DNA from: a virus
DNA length: 64,000 nt
Direction: 5' to 3' (one strand)
Virus record (IMG/VR): IMGVR_UViG_3300031933_000215
Span: 124,001 to 188,000 of that record
Both the position numbers and the translations under genes were made by a program. Positions 8,230 to 17,777 of this stretch are shown here, in pieces (position 1 is the first letter of the stretch; every line of letters starts with the position of its first letter). The notes under the pieces were generated by a model. It ran no database searches and was not told the origin of the DNA. It was given only the letters and a program-made list of their open reading frames with translations.

Positions 8230-9381
8230 TCAGAGATCGGCGGTTCTGTTATTCGGGAAATCCCGACCCGGACCCCAGATGATCCTCACGGCCCCGTTCG
8301 CACCGTTGACGGCACCGAAGAAGTTGTTAGAGGACACACCGCGAGCACCGGAGCCGTACAGACCGGCGGTAATCCACGTACCGTCCGCACCACCAGAACC
8401 GCCTTTACCGCCAGCGTTCGCGGTATCGCCACGAACCCCGGCCGCACCACTGGGACCTTGACCGTAGAGACCGACACCGCCACCGGGTGTGGCGTGATGG
8501 CTGTTATTGCTTTCGGTCAGGTAGTAACTACCCCCACCACCAGCGCCGCCTTCCCCGCCGGTAGCGTCCAGAACCGCGTTACCGCCATTACCACCGTTGC
8601 CGGAGTAACCGCCGGCACCGCCGCCCCCTCCGGGGCCGTTCTCACCGCCTTCAGCACCAATCCCGCCATCACCGCCACCGATGGTGTCGGTCAGGTCACT
8701 ACTGTCGGTTGTACCACCGCCACCAGCGGCGAGAAGGATACTGTCACCGCGTTTGAGGAACGAACTACCCCCTTGTCGGGTAGCCAGATCGGTACTGTTG
8801 GTGCCACCTTTGCCCACCTCAATGGTCAGCGTTTCACCCGGTACCACCGGGATGTCGTTCCGCCAGCGTAGGTCACCACCGTTGCCCCCTTTACCACGCG
8901 GGGTTCCGTCGGCCCCTTGACCGGCACCGACACACACGGCACTGATCTTGGTCACCTCGGGAGGTACGGTCCATTGCCGTATTTCAGCCGCCACCTGTAG
9001 GTGGTTGCCTTCCGGGTGGGTGGAGTAGACAATGTCCACCGGATTGGAGGACGCCACCACTGTACTGCTACTTGCGGATGGGTGCACATTCAACACCAGC
9101 GTTTCATCGGTGTCTTTGAACTCGTCCGCCAGCGTGGTGATTTCCACGATCGCCGGTGTGTCGTCGGAAAAACTGAACGTGCCAGAGGTCGGACCATCCA
9201 CCAACTCAGGAGGCAATGAACCCGCCACCGACCAGCTGTACTCGTAACCCAAAATTGGGTTTTCGGGTACAATGGTGAACTCCACCGGGTTACCGGCGTT
9301 GAACGAACTGGCGTTAGCGGTCACTGTAAAAGAGACACCGGGCGCACTATTGCCCGCTGCTCCAAGTAACGTTTCTAACAT
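8230..9381 (-). CDS. Glycine-rich tail adhesin / receptor-binding protein
   Basis: A 383-residue protein. The N-terminal half contains an Ig-like or Calx-beta-like beta segment ('FTVTANASSFNAGNPVEFTI', 'ADEFKDTDETLVLNVHPSAS'). From about residue 130 a glycine-rich domain begins with 'RQWTVPPEVTKISAVCVGAG' and continues through GGNGG, GGGG and GGAGGGGSYYL blocks to the C-terminus ('VRIIWGPGRDF'). The 'VPPGVT..VVGAGGGG' opening is typical of glycine-rich phage adhesin modules and recurs in the gene at 1962-3764. The gene overlaps the preceding fibre-assembly-like gene by 7 bases. Receptor binding is a strong inference. Confidence 0.75.
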   Translation of the reverse strand: MLETLLGAAGNSAPGVSFTVTANASSFNAGNPVEFTIVPENPILGYEYSWSVAGSLPPELVDGPTSGTFSFSDDTPAIVEITTLADEFKDTDETLVLNVHPSASSSTVVASSNPVDIVYSTHPEGNHLQVAAEIRQWTVPPEVTKISAVCVGAGQGADGTPRGKGGNGGDLRWRNDIPVVPGETLTIEVGKGGTNSTDLATRQGGSSFLKRGDSILLAAGGGGTTDSSDLTDTIGGGDGGIGAEGGENGPGGGGGAGGYSGNGGNGGNAVLDATGGEGGAGGGGSYYLTESNNSHHATPGGGVGLYGQGPSGAAGVRGDTANAGGKGGSGGADGTWITAGLYGSGARGVSSNNFFGAVNGANGAVRIIWGPGRDFPNNRTADL

Positions 9382-9986
9382 TGGAAGACTTCCTTAGTTT
9401 CTATCTGTCGTTTAAGGGTTTTGCACGCCTCGATGGTTTCGCAACACCGGATGGTTTCCAACGTCGCGTAATAACCCCGCTTCAACCCCCGTCGGTAGTG
9501 AACGGCCTGGTTGATTAACCGTAACCCAGCTTCCCAAGTGATCTCCATCACCTGACCGTTGCCCGTGGGAAACTGGACCGTCTCGGTCGAGCGTTCATCC
9601 CGCAGTGCTTGACACTCCATGTAACACCAATTTAGCTCCTCACTACTCGTGAGGTCAATGGGCTGGTCTTCGTGCGTAAACCCTCGCTTTAAAAGGGCGG
9701 TGTGGACCTGGTCCAATTGTCGTTTCAGGTCTTGACGCCAGGTGTTGAGGTCGGTGCTTTCCACCACATCCCACGTTTGGTAGAACTCACCGTCTTTGTA
9801 CCGAGGGTACCGTTCGACCACGTGCCTCCCAGCCGGTTTGGGCGTGGAGTGTACGTAGCAAAACCCCAGACGCATCATCTGTTCCACCGTGGGGTGTTTG
9901 GGGAGTGAGACCGTGAGCAGTTCCTTGCGCACCTCCTCCAGCGTCACTGGGTATTGGCCGGTGGTTAGGTTAATGTACGTGTCCAT
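9375..9986 (-). CDS. Tail-fibre assembly chaperone-like protein
   Basis: A 203-residue, soluble-looking protein rich in Trp, Tyr and charged residues. The C-terminal pattern 'LNWCYMECQALRDERSTETV' ... 'VMEITWEAGLRLINQAVHYR' resembles DUF4376-type tail-fibre assembly proteins (an 'A..R...E' helix followed by a phage-encoded beta hairpin and helix). Its place between the giant collagen fibre and the glycine-rich adhesin, overlapping the adhesin start, is the usual location for a fibre chaperone. The assignment is by pattern, not search; it could instead be a virion component. Confidence 0.5.
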   Translation of the reverse strand: MDTYINLTTGQYPVTLEEVRKELLTVSLPKHPTVEQMMRLGFCYVHSTPKPAGRHVVERYPRYKDGEFYQTWDVVESTDLNTWRQDLKRQLDQVHTALLKRGFTHEDQPIDLTSSEELNWCYMECQALRDERSTETVQFPTGNGQVMEITWEAGLRLINQAVHYRRGLKRGYYATLETIRCCETIEACKTLKRQIETKEVFQC

Positions 9987-10010
9987 AAACGTTCAACAGA
10001 AAACTGGGAG

Positions 10011-10030
10011 GAGGGAGGTTGCCCTCCCTC
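10011..10030 (-). terminator. Hairpin after the giant collagen fibre gene
   Basis: An 8-bp perfect stem (GAGGGAGG/CCTCCCTC) with a 4-base loop follows the stop at 10043 on the minus strand, with TTTT a few bases further on. It is probably a terminator or attenuator before the fibre-assembly gene. Confidence 0.6.
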
Positions 10031-10042
10031 TCCATTGGTGAA

Positions 10043-13000
10043 TTAAATGGCTTCCATCAACTTGCCAATCCAGATTGAACCCGTCCAGTACATGACCACC
10101 ACAGTGAAGTTGGTGCCCAAGGTTGGCGGTACTTCGTCCTTAAAGAACACATCCTGCGGCCAGGTAATGATGCCCTGGTCACCGGAGATGGTTACCACCA
10201 CGGTCATGGTCCGGTTGGCGCCCGGCTTGTTGGTGAAGGTCAACGTCTTGTCCCGGTCGGCGGCAATCGTGAAGGTTTGGGCCATGGACAGATCCATCGC
10301 CGTATCCACACTCTTGTTCGCCAGGGTGTACCGATCGAAACCAACCCACTTCTTGTTCCGGCGGAAGTACATTTGGTCATCCGCTGGGGCTTCGGTCAGC
10401 TCCATCGGTTTCCAGGCACCTTTTACCCGGTAGTGAGGTTGACTGGAATCCACGTCCGCCACATCCGGACGGTACACCGACCACGTGCCGTTCTTGCGCA
10501 TGTACGCTTCGCCGGTTTCCGGAGCGTCCGTGATCCCTTCGGTGAACGGCACCCACTTACCTTCGGACCGCACGTAACGACCGCCGGAGGTCGGCGCTTC
10601 TTCCACCGTACCACCGCCCATGCGACCGAGTTTCACCCAGAGCAGTTCGTCCGCTTTGAGGAAGTAGTCGTTGGTGATGGTGTTGATGGCGTAGTCGCCA
10701 CGACGGCCGTCCAGGGTCTCAGGATCGCGTTCAAAGGACAGCCATGCCGTACCCATCGGACCACGGTCACCTTTCGGGCCTGCGGGGCCCTCAGGGCCGG
10801 CTGGACCCTCGTAACCACGGGGACCTTGAACGATCCCCATGTCTTTCCAGGCTTGATCGACGTAAACGAACAGTTTGGGTCCCTTGCGGTAAATGTCGCC
10901 CGGCTCGTTGCCTTCCGTGGGCAGTTCTTCGGCCTCACCGAGTTCCCGTTGGAACTTCAGTCCAACACCGGTGTCGCCTTTCTCACCCTTGAGTGACAAC
11001 ACCCAGTCTTCGTAGGTGCCCACAAAGCCGTTGTCCAGCGCCAGCTCGTACGCACTCAGACCTGCTGGGCCACGCGGACCTTGCTTCCCTTCAAACTGAC
11101 CGAGGTCAATCCAGGTGACACCGTCGTAGGTGTAGACACGCCCTTCGATGATGTACGCATCCCCAACCCGGTGTTGACGTTCCGGGATGTCCGAGATACT
11201 GGGCAAGCTGCTCAGGATGTGGACGGAGATGCCCATGGGTCCTTGAATGCCCTGTTCACCTTGCACACCCTGCTCGCCCTGCGGACCTTGGATGCCACGC
11301 GGGCCCATCGGTCCTTGCGGTCCCTGGGGACCCCTATCCCCTTGCTCACCTTTCGGTCCTTGGATGAAACCAACATCCGACCACTGGTAGCCATCCCAGG
11401 CCCAGAAGCTCTGGCCAATGATGTACGCATCACCTGGAGCATTGCCACTGGTGGGGAGATCCGCCGTGCTATCAAGGCTACCCAGTACCGAAATGGAAGC
11501 AGCGGTATCGCCCTTCTCGCCTTTCTGACCTTCAGCCCCTACCGGGCCTTCGGGTCCTTGCGGACCTTGTTCGCCTTGAGGGCCTGTATTTCCCTGTGGG
11601 CCGGTCGGTCCGGTCGGACCTTGATCGCCTTTAATGCCTTGGGGACCTTGCAGGAAACCAACGTCTTCCCATTCGGTGCTGTTCCAGACGTAGAAACGAT
11701 CGCCCACAATGTACGCATCGCCCTGGGTTTGTGTGCCGTCAATGGGGAGGTCCCCCACGGTCGGCTGAGAACCCAGCACCGTAATGCTGGCAGCCGTAGC
11801 GCCTTGCAGACCGCGCTCACCCTGTGGGCCTTGAGCACCATCCACACCATCGACGCCATCCACACCGTCACGACCAGCAGGACCGGCCGGGCCAGTAGGA
11901 CCACGGAAGGGGCCGTAGTTGACCCATCGAGCGCCGTCCCAACCCCACATGTCGCCAGTGATGATGTAAAAATCCCCACGGGTGGCGTCCAGAGGAAGTT
12001 CGTCCGGACGTCCTTTCTCACCCAAAACCACCAGGTTTCGCCCGTCCTCACCAGGATCACCTTGGTCCCCTTTGTCACCCTTCGGACCTTGAGGGCCTTC
12101 CGGGCCAGTCCACTGACCAACGTTGATGAACGTCTCACCGTCGTGAATCCAGGCTTCCCCATCGATGGTGTAGAAATCCCCTTTCTTGGGGTCGGTGATC
12201 TGATTGAACAAGTAGTCGGTATCGACCGCCACACCACGCGGGGTGGGAATCGGACCCGGGGGTCCAGGAGGTCCTTGGACCGGACCGACGTCTTGCCATT
12301 CTCTACCATCCCATGCCCAGACGTTGCCGTCATCACCGTCGACAATGTACGCGTCACCCAACGATGGGCTGCTTTTCGCGCTCAGTGCGGCAATGGTGGA
12401 AACCCGACCCAGTACGTAGATGGACATGCCCATCGGTCCTTGGGGACCGTCGGGGCCTTGAACACCTTCGATCCCTTGGGGACCATCACGTCCTTGTGGA
12501 CCTTCTCGTCCCTCAGGGCCTTGCGGACCTTGCAAACCACGGGGACCTTCAACACCGCGAGGTCCCTGCAAGAAGCCTACGTTGGTCCATTGGACACCGT
12601 CCCATACGTGGAACTCTTCTTCGATGATGTACGCGTCACCGGGTTCGTTGCCTTCGGTGCTCAGGAAACTAACCGCCGGGACCGAACCCTTCACTTTGAT
12701 CGACGCGCCTGGAGAACCGGTAAAGCCGCGAGGACCTGGAGCACCCATCGCACCAGTACGACCTGTCCGTCCATTACGACCATAGCGTCCATTACGGCCG
12801 TTACGACCATTACGGCCGTTACGACCACGCTGACCGTCGGCACCGCGCGGGCCCCGTTCACCAGTCAGACCTTGGTCACCGGTATCACCTTTGTCCCCTT
12901 TCTCACCTTTTACTTCGCCGACGTTTTTCCACGCGCCCTCGGACTTGACGTAGAGTTCACGCTTGACAAAGAACGCATCGCCGTCGACGTGTTCGGTAAC

Positions 13001-14629
13001 GCTAGGCAGTTGGAGGACGTCTTCGTACGCACCTTTGACCTTAATACCGGTTCCAGTGTCGCCTTTGTCGCCCTTATCGCCTTTGTCACCCTTATCGCCC
13101 TTGTCCCCTTTGGGACCTTCAAAGCGACCCACATCAACCCATTCATTGTTCATGAAGATGTACAGGTGATCTTGCACCACGTATGCGGTGTACGGCGCTA
13201 CGTCGGTGGGCAGTGGTTGCGCTTGCGGGTCAACGATGTAACCGGAGATCTCCAGACTGCGACCCATGGGACCCTGTGGACCCATGGGACCTTCCGGACC
13301 CCGCATTTTCTCGTTCCATTCCTCCACCGAGGTCACCAGACCCAGTTCAATGGCGGTTTCGTAGGAGTTCTTACCCTTCAGCGATTCGAGCCACGCTTCT
13401 TCGTTTTCAATCTCGTTACCGAAATCGAATTCTTTGGCGATCTCGTAAGCGCTCTTACCTTGCAGAGAGGCAATCCAGGCTTCCTCGTCCCCATCGAACA
13501 GGTAGTTGTTGATGGCAACCTCGTAGGCACTCAGCCCTTCCGGACCTTGTTCTCCGGGAATACCGCGTGGGCCTTGCAGGCCTTGCTCGCCCTGTGGACC
13601 GACGATCTCACCCAGGTCTTCAAACCGGTCACCGGTGAACACCCAAAGGTTTTTCTGGATGAAGTACGCATCACCCGGCTCGTTGTTACCTTGTGGGAGG
13701 TCCCCGTAAGAAACCACCTTCCCCAAAACTTTGATGGCGTTGGCGGGCTCGCCCTTATCGCCCCGCAGACCACGAGGGCCCTGCGGGCCTTCCGGACCCA
13801 CCAGTGAGGCCAGGTAGTCCTCTTCAGTGCCCACAAAGCCATTTTCAACGGCCATCTCGTAAACGCTTTTACCTTGCAGCGATACGAGGTAGTCTTCCAT
13901 CGTCCAGTCGCTGGGGATGAGTTCGAACTCCCGAGCCAGTTGGTAAGCGCTCTGACCTTTGAGTCCTTCAAGGTACTGATTGATTGTTGTACCTTCTTCG
14001 ATTTGACCGGTCAATTTGGCCAAGTCGTAGGCACTCTTACCCGCAGGGCCGACTTGACCGACCTCGGCCCATTTCACGGTATCCCAAACATACATCTTCC
14101 GATCGATGATGTACGCATGGCCACGTACGGGCTCAACAAAGTCCAGCATTTCCAGGCTCGGCAACGATCCCCGGATGTTGATACCGATGCCGTCAGACCC
14201 TTTCAGGCTTTCTTTCCATTCGTCGTACGTGCCGGTAAAACCGTCTCGGGTTACCGCCAGCTCATAGGCGTTCTTGCCACTTTCGCCTCGGAATGAACCC
14301 AGGTTTTCCCACCGTTCACCAATCAGCGTGTAGTAGTGAGTGTCAATGACGTACGTGTCACCTGTGGCGTGTTCCCAGGCTTCCGGGAGGTTGTCCGGTG
14401 TCGACAGTGTTCCGACAATCACGATGCCGCTGTCAATGAGCTGGTCAACGCCTTCAATACTACCGCCGCTACCGGACTTGATGACGGACCCACCGGGGGT
14501 TTGACCGTCGTGAATACGCAGCTGTTTGAGCTCCGTATCAATGGTCACTTCCCCATCGTAACCAACGTAGCCGTCGTTATCGGCCGTTGTACCACGAGGG
14601 AAACGGTACCTTCTTTCTTGCTGTTGCAT
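10043..14629 (-). CDS. Giant collagen-like tail fibre (1528 aa) with Mtd_N-like start
   Basis: Residues about 7-48 ('[20 protein letters not shown]', 'IHDGQTPGG') match the N-terminal domain of phage hyaluronidase/Mtd-type fibres. The shaft alternates three modules. One is Gly-X-Y collagen-like stretches ([26 protein letters not shown]). One is a module of about 45 residues ending 'GDAYIVxxxxWxWDGxxWxDVGxxQG', seen about nine times. One is 'SAYExAxxxGFxGTEEEWLxSLKG', repeated mainly near the N-terminus. The C-terminal 300 residues hold short '[16 protein letters not shown]'-type repeats and a beta-rich domain ending '[15 protein letters not shown]'. Such fibres trimerise and bind host surfaces. 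GGAG precedes the ATG. Confidence 0.9.
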   Translation of the reverse strand: MQQQERRYRFPRGTTADNDGYVGYDGEVTIDTELKQLRIHDGQTPGGSVIKSGSGGSIEGVDQLIDSGIVIVGTLSTPDNLPEAWEHATGDTYVIDTHYYTLIGERWENLGSFRGESGKNAYELAVTRDGFTGTYDEWKESLKGSDGIGINIRGSLPSLEMLDFVEPVRGHAYIIDRKMYVWDTVKWAEVGQVGPAGKSAYDLAKLTGQIEEGTTINQYLEGLKGQSAYQLAREFELIPSDWTMEDYLVSLQGKSVYEMAVENGFVGTEEDYLASLVGPEGPQGPRGLRGDKGEPANAIKVLGKVVSYGDLPQGNNEPGDAYFIQKNLWVFTGDRFEDLGEIVGPQGEQGLQGPRGIPGEQGPEGLSAYEVAINNYLFDGDEEAWIASLQGKSAYEIAKEFDFGNEIENEEAWLESLKGKNSYETAIELGLVTSVEEWNEKMRGPEGPMGPQGPMGRSLEISGYIVDPQAQPLPTDVAPYTAYVVQDHLYIFMNNEWVDVGRFEGPKGDKGDKGDKGDKGDKGDTGTGIKVKGAYEDVLQLPSVTEHVDGDAFFVKRELYVKSEGAWKNVGEVKGEKGDKGDTGDQGLTGERGPRGADGQRGRNGRNGRNGRNGRYGRNGRTGRTGAMGAPGPRGFTGSPGASIKVKGSVPAVSFLSTEGNEPGDAYIIEEEFHVWDGVQWTNVGFLQGPRGVEGPRGLQGPQGPEGREGPQGRDGPQGIEGVQGPDGPQGPMGMSIYVLGRVSTIAALSAKSSPSLGDAYIVDGDDGNVWAWDGREWQDVGPVQGPPGPPGPIPTPRGVAVDTDYLFNQITDPKKGDFYTIDGEAWIHDGETFINVGQWTGPEGPQGPKGDKGDQGDPGEDGRNLVVLGEKGRPDELPLDATRGDFYIITGDMWGWDGARWVNYGPFRGPTGPAGPAGRDGVDGVDGVDGAQGPQGERGLQGATAASITVLGSQPTVGDLPIDGTQTQGDAYIVGDRFYVWNSTEWEDVGFLQGPQGIKGDQGPTGPTGPQGNTGPQGEQGPQGPEGPVGAEGQKGEKGDTAASISVLGSLDSTADLPTSGNAPGDAYIIGQSFWAWDGYQWSDVGFIQGPKGEQGDRGPQGPQGPMGPRGIQGPQGEQGVQGEQGIQGPMGISVHILSSLPSISDIPERQHRVGDAYIIEGRVYTYDGVTWIDLGQFEGKQGPRGPAGLSAYELALDNGFVGTYEDWVLSLKGEKGDTGVGLKFQRELGEAEELPTEGNEPGDIYRKGPKLFVYVDQAWKDMGIVQGPRGYEGPAGPEGPAGPKGDRGPMGTAWLSFERDPETLDGRRGDYAINTITNDYFLKADELLWVKLGRMGGGTVEEAPTSGGRYVRSEGKWVPFTEGITDAPETGEAYMRKNGTWSVYRPDVADVDSSQPHYRVKGAWKPMELTEAPADDQMYFRRNKKWVGFDRYTLANKSVDTAMDLSMAQTFTIAADRDKTLTFTNKPGANRTMTVVVTISGDQGIITWPQDVFFKDEVPPTLGTNFTVVVMYWTGSIWIGKLMEAI
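12759..12832. repeat. Tandem 9-base repeats encoding Gly-Arg-Asn
   Basis: Inside the giant fibre gene, alternating near-identical 9-base units on the plus strand (CATTACGGC/CGTTACGAC) encode [11 protein letters not shown] on the minus strand. They form a highly basic collagen stretch that may vary in copy number by slippage. Confidence 0.8.
13058..13114. repeat. Tandem repeats encoding Gly-Asp-Lys
   Basis: Alternating 9-base units encode [19 protein letters not shown] on the minus strand within the giant fibre gene. GDK triplets stabilise bacterial collagen-like triple helices by charge pairing. Confidence 0.8.
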
Positions 14630-14645
14630 GAGTCAGACTCCTGTG

Positions 14646-15146
14646 TTACTGACCTAGTTTACCGCCGTCCACGACGCCAAGCCATACTCGACCACCGCCG
14701 GTCTCGCCATTACCACCACCGGAGTCGGTTCCACCGAACATTTTGTCGTGGTTCTCCATGGTGATCACCGCCGCGATTCGTGCCACGTTGGCGTCCACCA
14801 CGGTCGCGTCCCAGTGCGGTGTGACGTTACCGCTACGTGGAGTCATGATACCCCCACGGTGGACTGACCCCAATCCTGGAGACACCGATTCAGTGGTTTC
14901 GTCTTCCAACATGGACAGGGCCAGTTCAAATTTGTTGGCTCCGGCATCGAGTACTGTCACGGCTTCCACCACCCAGACGTTACCGCCCGGTTCGATTACC
15001 AAGTCGCCCACTTGCGCCGGGTTATCGGTGGCGTTTTGTTTACCGGGGTATTTAACGGTAACTTCAATGCCTTCCCATTGCTGGGTCTCGCTGTTGAACG
15101 ATTGCTTCCCGTTAAAAGAAGCAATCTCTACACCCGCATTGATCAT
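14646..15146 (-). CDS. Fibre-associated virion protein
   Basis: A 166-residue protein lying 16 bases upstream of the giant fibre. It opens 'MINAGVEIASFNGKQSFNSE', has a beta-rich middle ('VGDLVIEPGGNVWVVEAVTV') and ends in a Gly-rich linker ('GTDSGGGNGETGGGRVWLGV'). The linker-plus-'WLGV' end resembles short joins before fibre tips. No family recognised; position and composition suggest a fibre connector or tip. Confidence 0.6.
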   Translation of the reverse strand: MINAGVEIASFNGKQSFNSETQQWEGIEVTVKYPGKQNATDNPAQVGDLVIEPGGNVWVVEAVTVLDAGANKFELALSMLEDETTESVSPGLGSVHRGGIMTPRSGNVTPHWDATVVDANVARIAAVITMENHDKMFGGTDSGGGNGETGGGRVWLGVVDGGKLGQ

Positions 15147-15162
15147 GAGTCATCCCCTCGGG

Positions 15163-15846
15163 TTAAAACTGGATGGAAATGTCGAACTCTTCAAAGCTGG
15201 ACACGTTGGTGATGATGACCGTGTTCGCATCCACAATCTGGATGTTCCGAGTGTTGGTCGGGATCATCCCGGTCATGGGGTCAGACTCACGGATGAACCC
15301 AAACCACCCTTTCGGGAATTTGTTCTGTCCGTGGTTGATCTGAAGGGAACTGTCGGAGTAGATCTTCTCCACAGTAACACCGTCCGGGAGGTTAAACTGA
15401 CCGGCACTCCAACTCACTGCCTGAACCGTCACAAAGTTACTACCAGCTTCCCCTTTCTCACCTTTCGGGCCCTGTGGACCTTCCGGACCGGCCGGGCCAG
15501 TTGGGCCTTCCGGACCAGCTGGACCTACGTCCCCTTTGGGGCCCAGGGGACCAATCGGACCCTGCTCGCCCACATCGCCCTTGGGCCCACGCGGACCTTC
15601 CACGCCCTGCGGACCACGAGGACCGACGGGGCCTTCGGGTCCACGCAGACTGATGAGCCATTCTTCCAGTGTCCCTTCAAACCCATTCGCCACCGCGATG
15701 TCGTACGCGGAGTCGCCCTCGTTCCCTTTTACGGACAGTTTGCCGATGGGGAATTTCTTATTCCGACCGTTCTGAACAACTTCCAACAACTCCTCACCCG
15801 AGAGCGGGAGTTCAATGGGGTCCATTTCGGAAATACGCTTAGCCAT
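15163..15846 (-). CDS. Collagen-like short tail fibre
   Basis: A 227-residue protein. An N-terminal attachment segment ('[20 protein letters not shown]', '[20 protein letters not shown]') is shared with the fibre at 17778-19808. A '[19 protein letters not shown]' module and about 25 Gly-X-Y triplets follow. The final 95 residues form a beta-rich head ('[20 protein letters not shown]', '[20 protein letters not shown]') that could bind receptor. GGAG precedes the ATG. Confidence 0.8.
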   Translation of the reverse strand: MAKRISEMDPIELPLSGEELLEVVQNGRNKKFPIGKLSVKGNEGDSAYDIAVANGFEGTLEEWLISLRGPEGPVGPRGPQGVEGPRGPKGDVGEQGPIGPLGPKGDVGPAGPEGPTGPAGPEGPQGPKGEKGEAGSNFVTVQAVSWSAGQFNLPDGVTVEKIYSDSSLQINHGQNKFPKGWFGFIRESDPMTGMIPTNTRNIQIVDANTVIITNVSSFEEFDISIQF

Positions 15847-15879
15847 GGTATTTCTCCATTGTCAAACAAAATAAACCCA

Positions 15880-15924
15880 GAGCTAACGTAGGAGGCGATT
15901 GATTTGCCCATCCCACGTTAGCTC
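15880..15924 (-). terminator. Terminator between fibre genes
   Basis: A perfect 10-bp stem (GAGCTAACGT/ACGTTAGCTC) with additional inner G-C pairs lies between the stop at 15974 and the next start at 15846. It is followed on the minus strand by TTTATTTTGTTT. Confidence 0.75.
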
Positions 15925-15973
15925 CAAGTATTTAAACGTCAGGTGTGTCCCGTTACCGAGACACGACTACCTG

Positions 15974-16969
15974 TTAAACCTGAGGGGAGTACAGGTACTG
16001 AACACGTACAGATTCGGTGTCCCACTGACCAGCGCTGTCGGCGTTCACAGTGAAGACCTTCGGATCGGCGGTTGCAACAACCGGCGCGTCCCAGGCCACA
16101 CCGTTGGCGTCAGTGTAACGCACAGTGGCAAAGTTCATGATGCCGTTGACACCACCACGTGGTTGATGGGTCAGAGTGATGTCGTCACCTGCGATAACAA
16201 CGGTTTCCATGAACGGAATCGCACCGCCAGCACGGGCAGCGGAATCAGCGTACGCTTTAACCGCAGCAACGGACGGAACCGCGTCGGTGGCATTGTTGCC
16301 AGCCAGGTCCTGGATCAGGTTGGCCTTGAAGACCGCGTCGTCCAGATCCACCGCACCAGTTACGCTGATGAAGTCAACCTTGGCCTTGGCAGCGTCAGTG
16401 AACGCGTTGGTGTCGTCGTTGGACTCGTACGCTGTCTTGAGACTGGCTGCTGTGAGGGAGTTCTCCAGCATGTCCTGGTCGGACAGCTTGACCCACTCAG
16501 TCACCGCACCGGTGCCTTCGTCGATGGTCATCGGCTGGTACAGGGCCCACTTGCCATCGCCGTCGTCGGCTACCAGAACGCGGTCAACGTTTTCCAGACC
16601 GGTCAGAGCGTCACGGCCGGCAACGTCGGCAACGTTGTAGCTGCGACCGAAGTTCAGCTGCGCGTCGGAGATCGCAGTGCTGACCTCGTCGCTGGACATC
16701 ACTTCCAGGTTGGTACGGGCAGCGGCTTTGTCGGCAACGCTGGCCAGGTTGTCGGCTTTGGTCAGGGCGTCAGAAGACACCTGATCAGCCGCACCCTTCA
16801 CTTCGTTGATCGCACCAACCAGGCTGGTTTTCTCAGCGGTGCTCAGGGTAGAGAGGTCACCGTCAGCGTTGGCACGTGCCGTGGCTTCGTCGGAGATGGC
16901 CTGGTTGATCTGGCCCAGGTCGTCCACAAGACCGTAAATCGTGGACTTATTACGCTTGATAATAGCCAT
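15974..16969 (-). CDS. Fibre-associated virion protein with helical N-terminus
   Basis: A 331-residue protein. It begins 'MAIIKRNKSTIYGLVDDLGQ', then shows tail-fibre-type helical segments ('ATARANADGDLSTLSTAEKT', 'SLVGAINEVKGAADQV'), a motif frequent in phage fibres. The middle contains 'SYNVADVAGRDAL...VLVADDGDGKWALYQP'. The C-terminal 80 residues ('GVNGIMNFATVRY', 'SVRVQYLYSPQV') are homologous to the gene at 7511-8095. AGGAGC precedes the ATG. Confidence 0.7.
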   Translation of the reverse strand: MAIIKRNKSTIYGLVDDLGQINQAISDEATARANADGDLSTLSTAEKTSLVGAINEVKGAADQVSSDALTKADNLASVADKAAARTNLEVMSSDEVSTAISDAQLNFGRSYNVADVAGRDALTGLENVDRVLVADDGDGKWALYQPMTIDEGTGAVTEWVKLSDQDMLENSLTAASLKTAYESNDDTNAFTDAAKAKVDFISVTGAVDLDDAVFKANLIQDLAGNNATDAVPSVAAVKAYADSAARAGGAIPFMETVVIAGDDITLTHQPRGGVNGIMNFATVRYTDANGVAWDAPVVATADPKVFTVNADSAGQWDTESVRVQYLYSPQV

Positions 16970-17000
16970 GCTATTGCTCCTGAAATTTCAGAGATGTTGA

Positions 17001-17714
17001 TTAAGAACCGGTTAAGTAGGACACGGTGATGGCACCGACCATGCCGTTCAATTCGGCCATGTCTGCTGCCGGGATCACTGCATACCATGTGGACGTTTCA
17101 GCGTCAAGTTGGGGCTTCACCCCCGACAATTCAACCACCGAACCGTCCATCAGATACGCCAGTCCCATGTCCAATACGAAATCCCCCATGGGGGGTGAGG
17201 GTAATGGTGCTCGGCCATCGGGTGCCACGGGCAGCCATTGTGCGGTCCGTAAGACCGCGTTTCCACTCCCTCCACCGTCGGACCGTGGTGCGTCCAACTG
17301 TTTCAGGTTTTGGTTCAGGATGTAGAAACTGAACGCATCGGTCATGTCCTGAACATCAGGGGACACCACCGGTAACAGACCCAAATGCTCACTGGGTCGG
17401 GAAACAACGCCTTCAGCACCAATCAGGTAATCCAGTTGCGGGTTGGCAATGTTGTTGTCGTTGGTGTCCATGTAGGAGATCGACAACTCAATCTCCCCGG
17501 TCCAACTGACGTTCATCACTTCATTGATAACGTACTTGGTGTACGTCCCGGGCTCCAATATGCCGGTGTTCAGTACAATGACATCGCCGCTTAACAGGTC
17601 CCGGGGACGGAAGAACCCTTCCCCGTCCCGGAAACCAATCTGAACCACCCACGCCTCACCATCCGGGATTGCACTCTTCAGGTCAATGGTGGCCTGAAAA
17701 TGTAGTTTCGACAT
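17001..17714 (-). CDS. Virion protein in the fibre cluster
   Basis: A 237-residue protein. The start at 17714 is chosen because AAAAGGA lies just upstream; the longer frame to 17747 would run back through the terminator hairpin. It is beta-rich ('FQATIDLKSAIPDGEAWVVQ', 'TYTKYVINEVMNVSWTGEIE') with a Gly/Ser linker ('SDGGGSGNAV') before 'WLPVAPDGRAPLPSPPMGDF'. No family recognised. Its place among fibre genes suggests a baseplate or fibre-attachment role. Confidence 0.65.
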   Translation of the reverse strand: MSKLHFQATIDLKSAIPDGEAWVVQIGFRDGEGFFRPRDLLSGDVIVLNTGILEPGTYTKYVINEVMNVSWTGEIELSISYMDTNDNNIANPQLDYLIGAEGVVSRPSEHLGLLPVVSPDVQDMTDAFSFYILNQNLKQLDAPRSDGGGSGNAVLRTAQWLPVAPDGRAPLPSPPMGDFVLDMGLAYLMDGSVVELSGVKPQLDAETSTWYAVIPAADMAELNGMVGAITVSYLTGS

Positions 17715-17732
17715 TTGACAATCCTTTTTATG

Positions 17733-17765
17733 TTGGGGTAGCGCCACAATGGAGCACTACCCCAA
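17733..17765 (-). terminator. Hairpin after the collagen fibre gene
   Basis: A 9-bp stem (TTGGGGTAG/CTACCCCAA) with an internally paired loop lies between the stop at 17778 and the next start at 17714. No long T-run follows on the minus strand, so termination may be partial. Confidence 0.55.
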
Positions 17766-17777
17766 TGGCGCTGGTGT

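Noticed and set aside
11081-13807. A 908-codon plus-strand open frame opposite the giant fibre gene
   Set aside because: It is the mirror of Gly-X-Y codons (repeated GGN/CCN avoids stops on the other strand); it lacks a ribosome site and its product is low-complexity Leu/Arg/Thr-rich.
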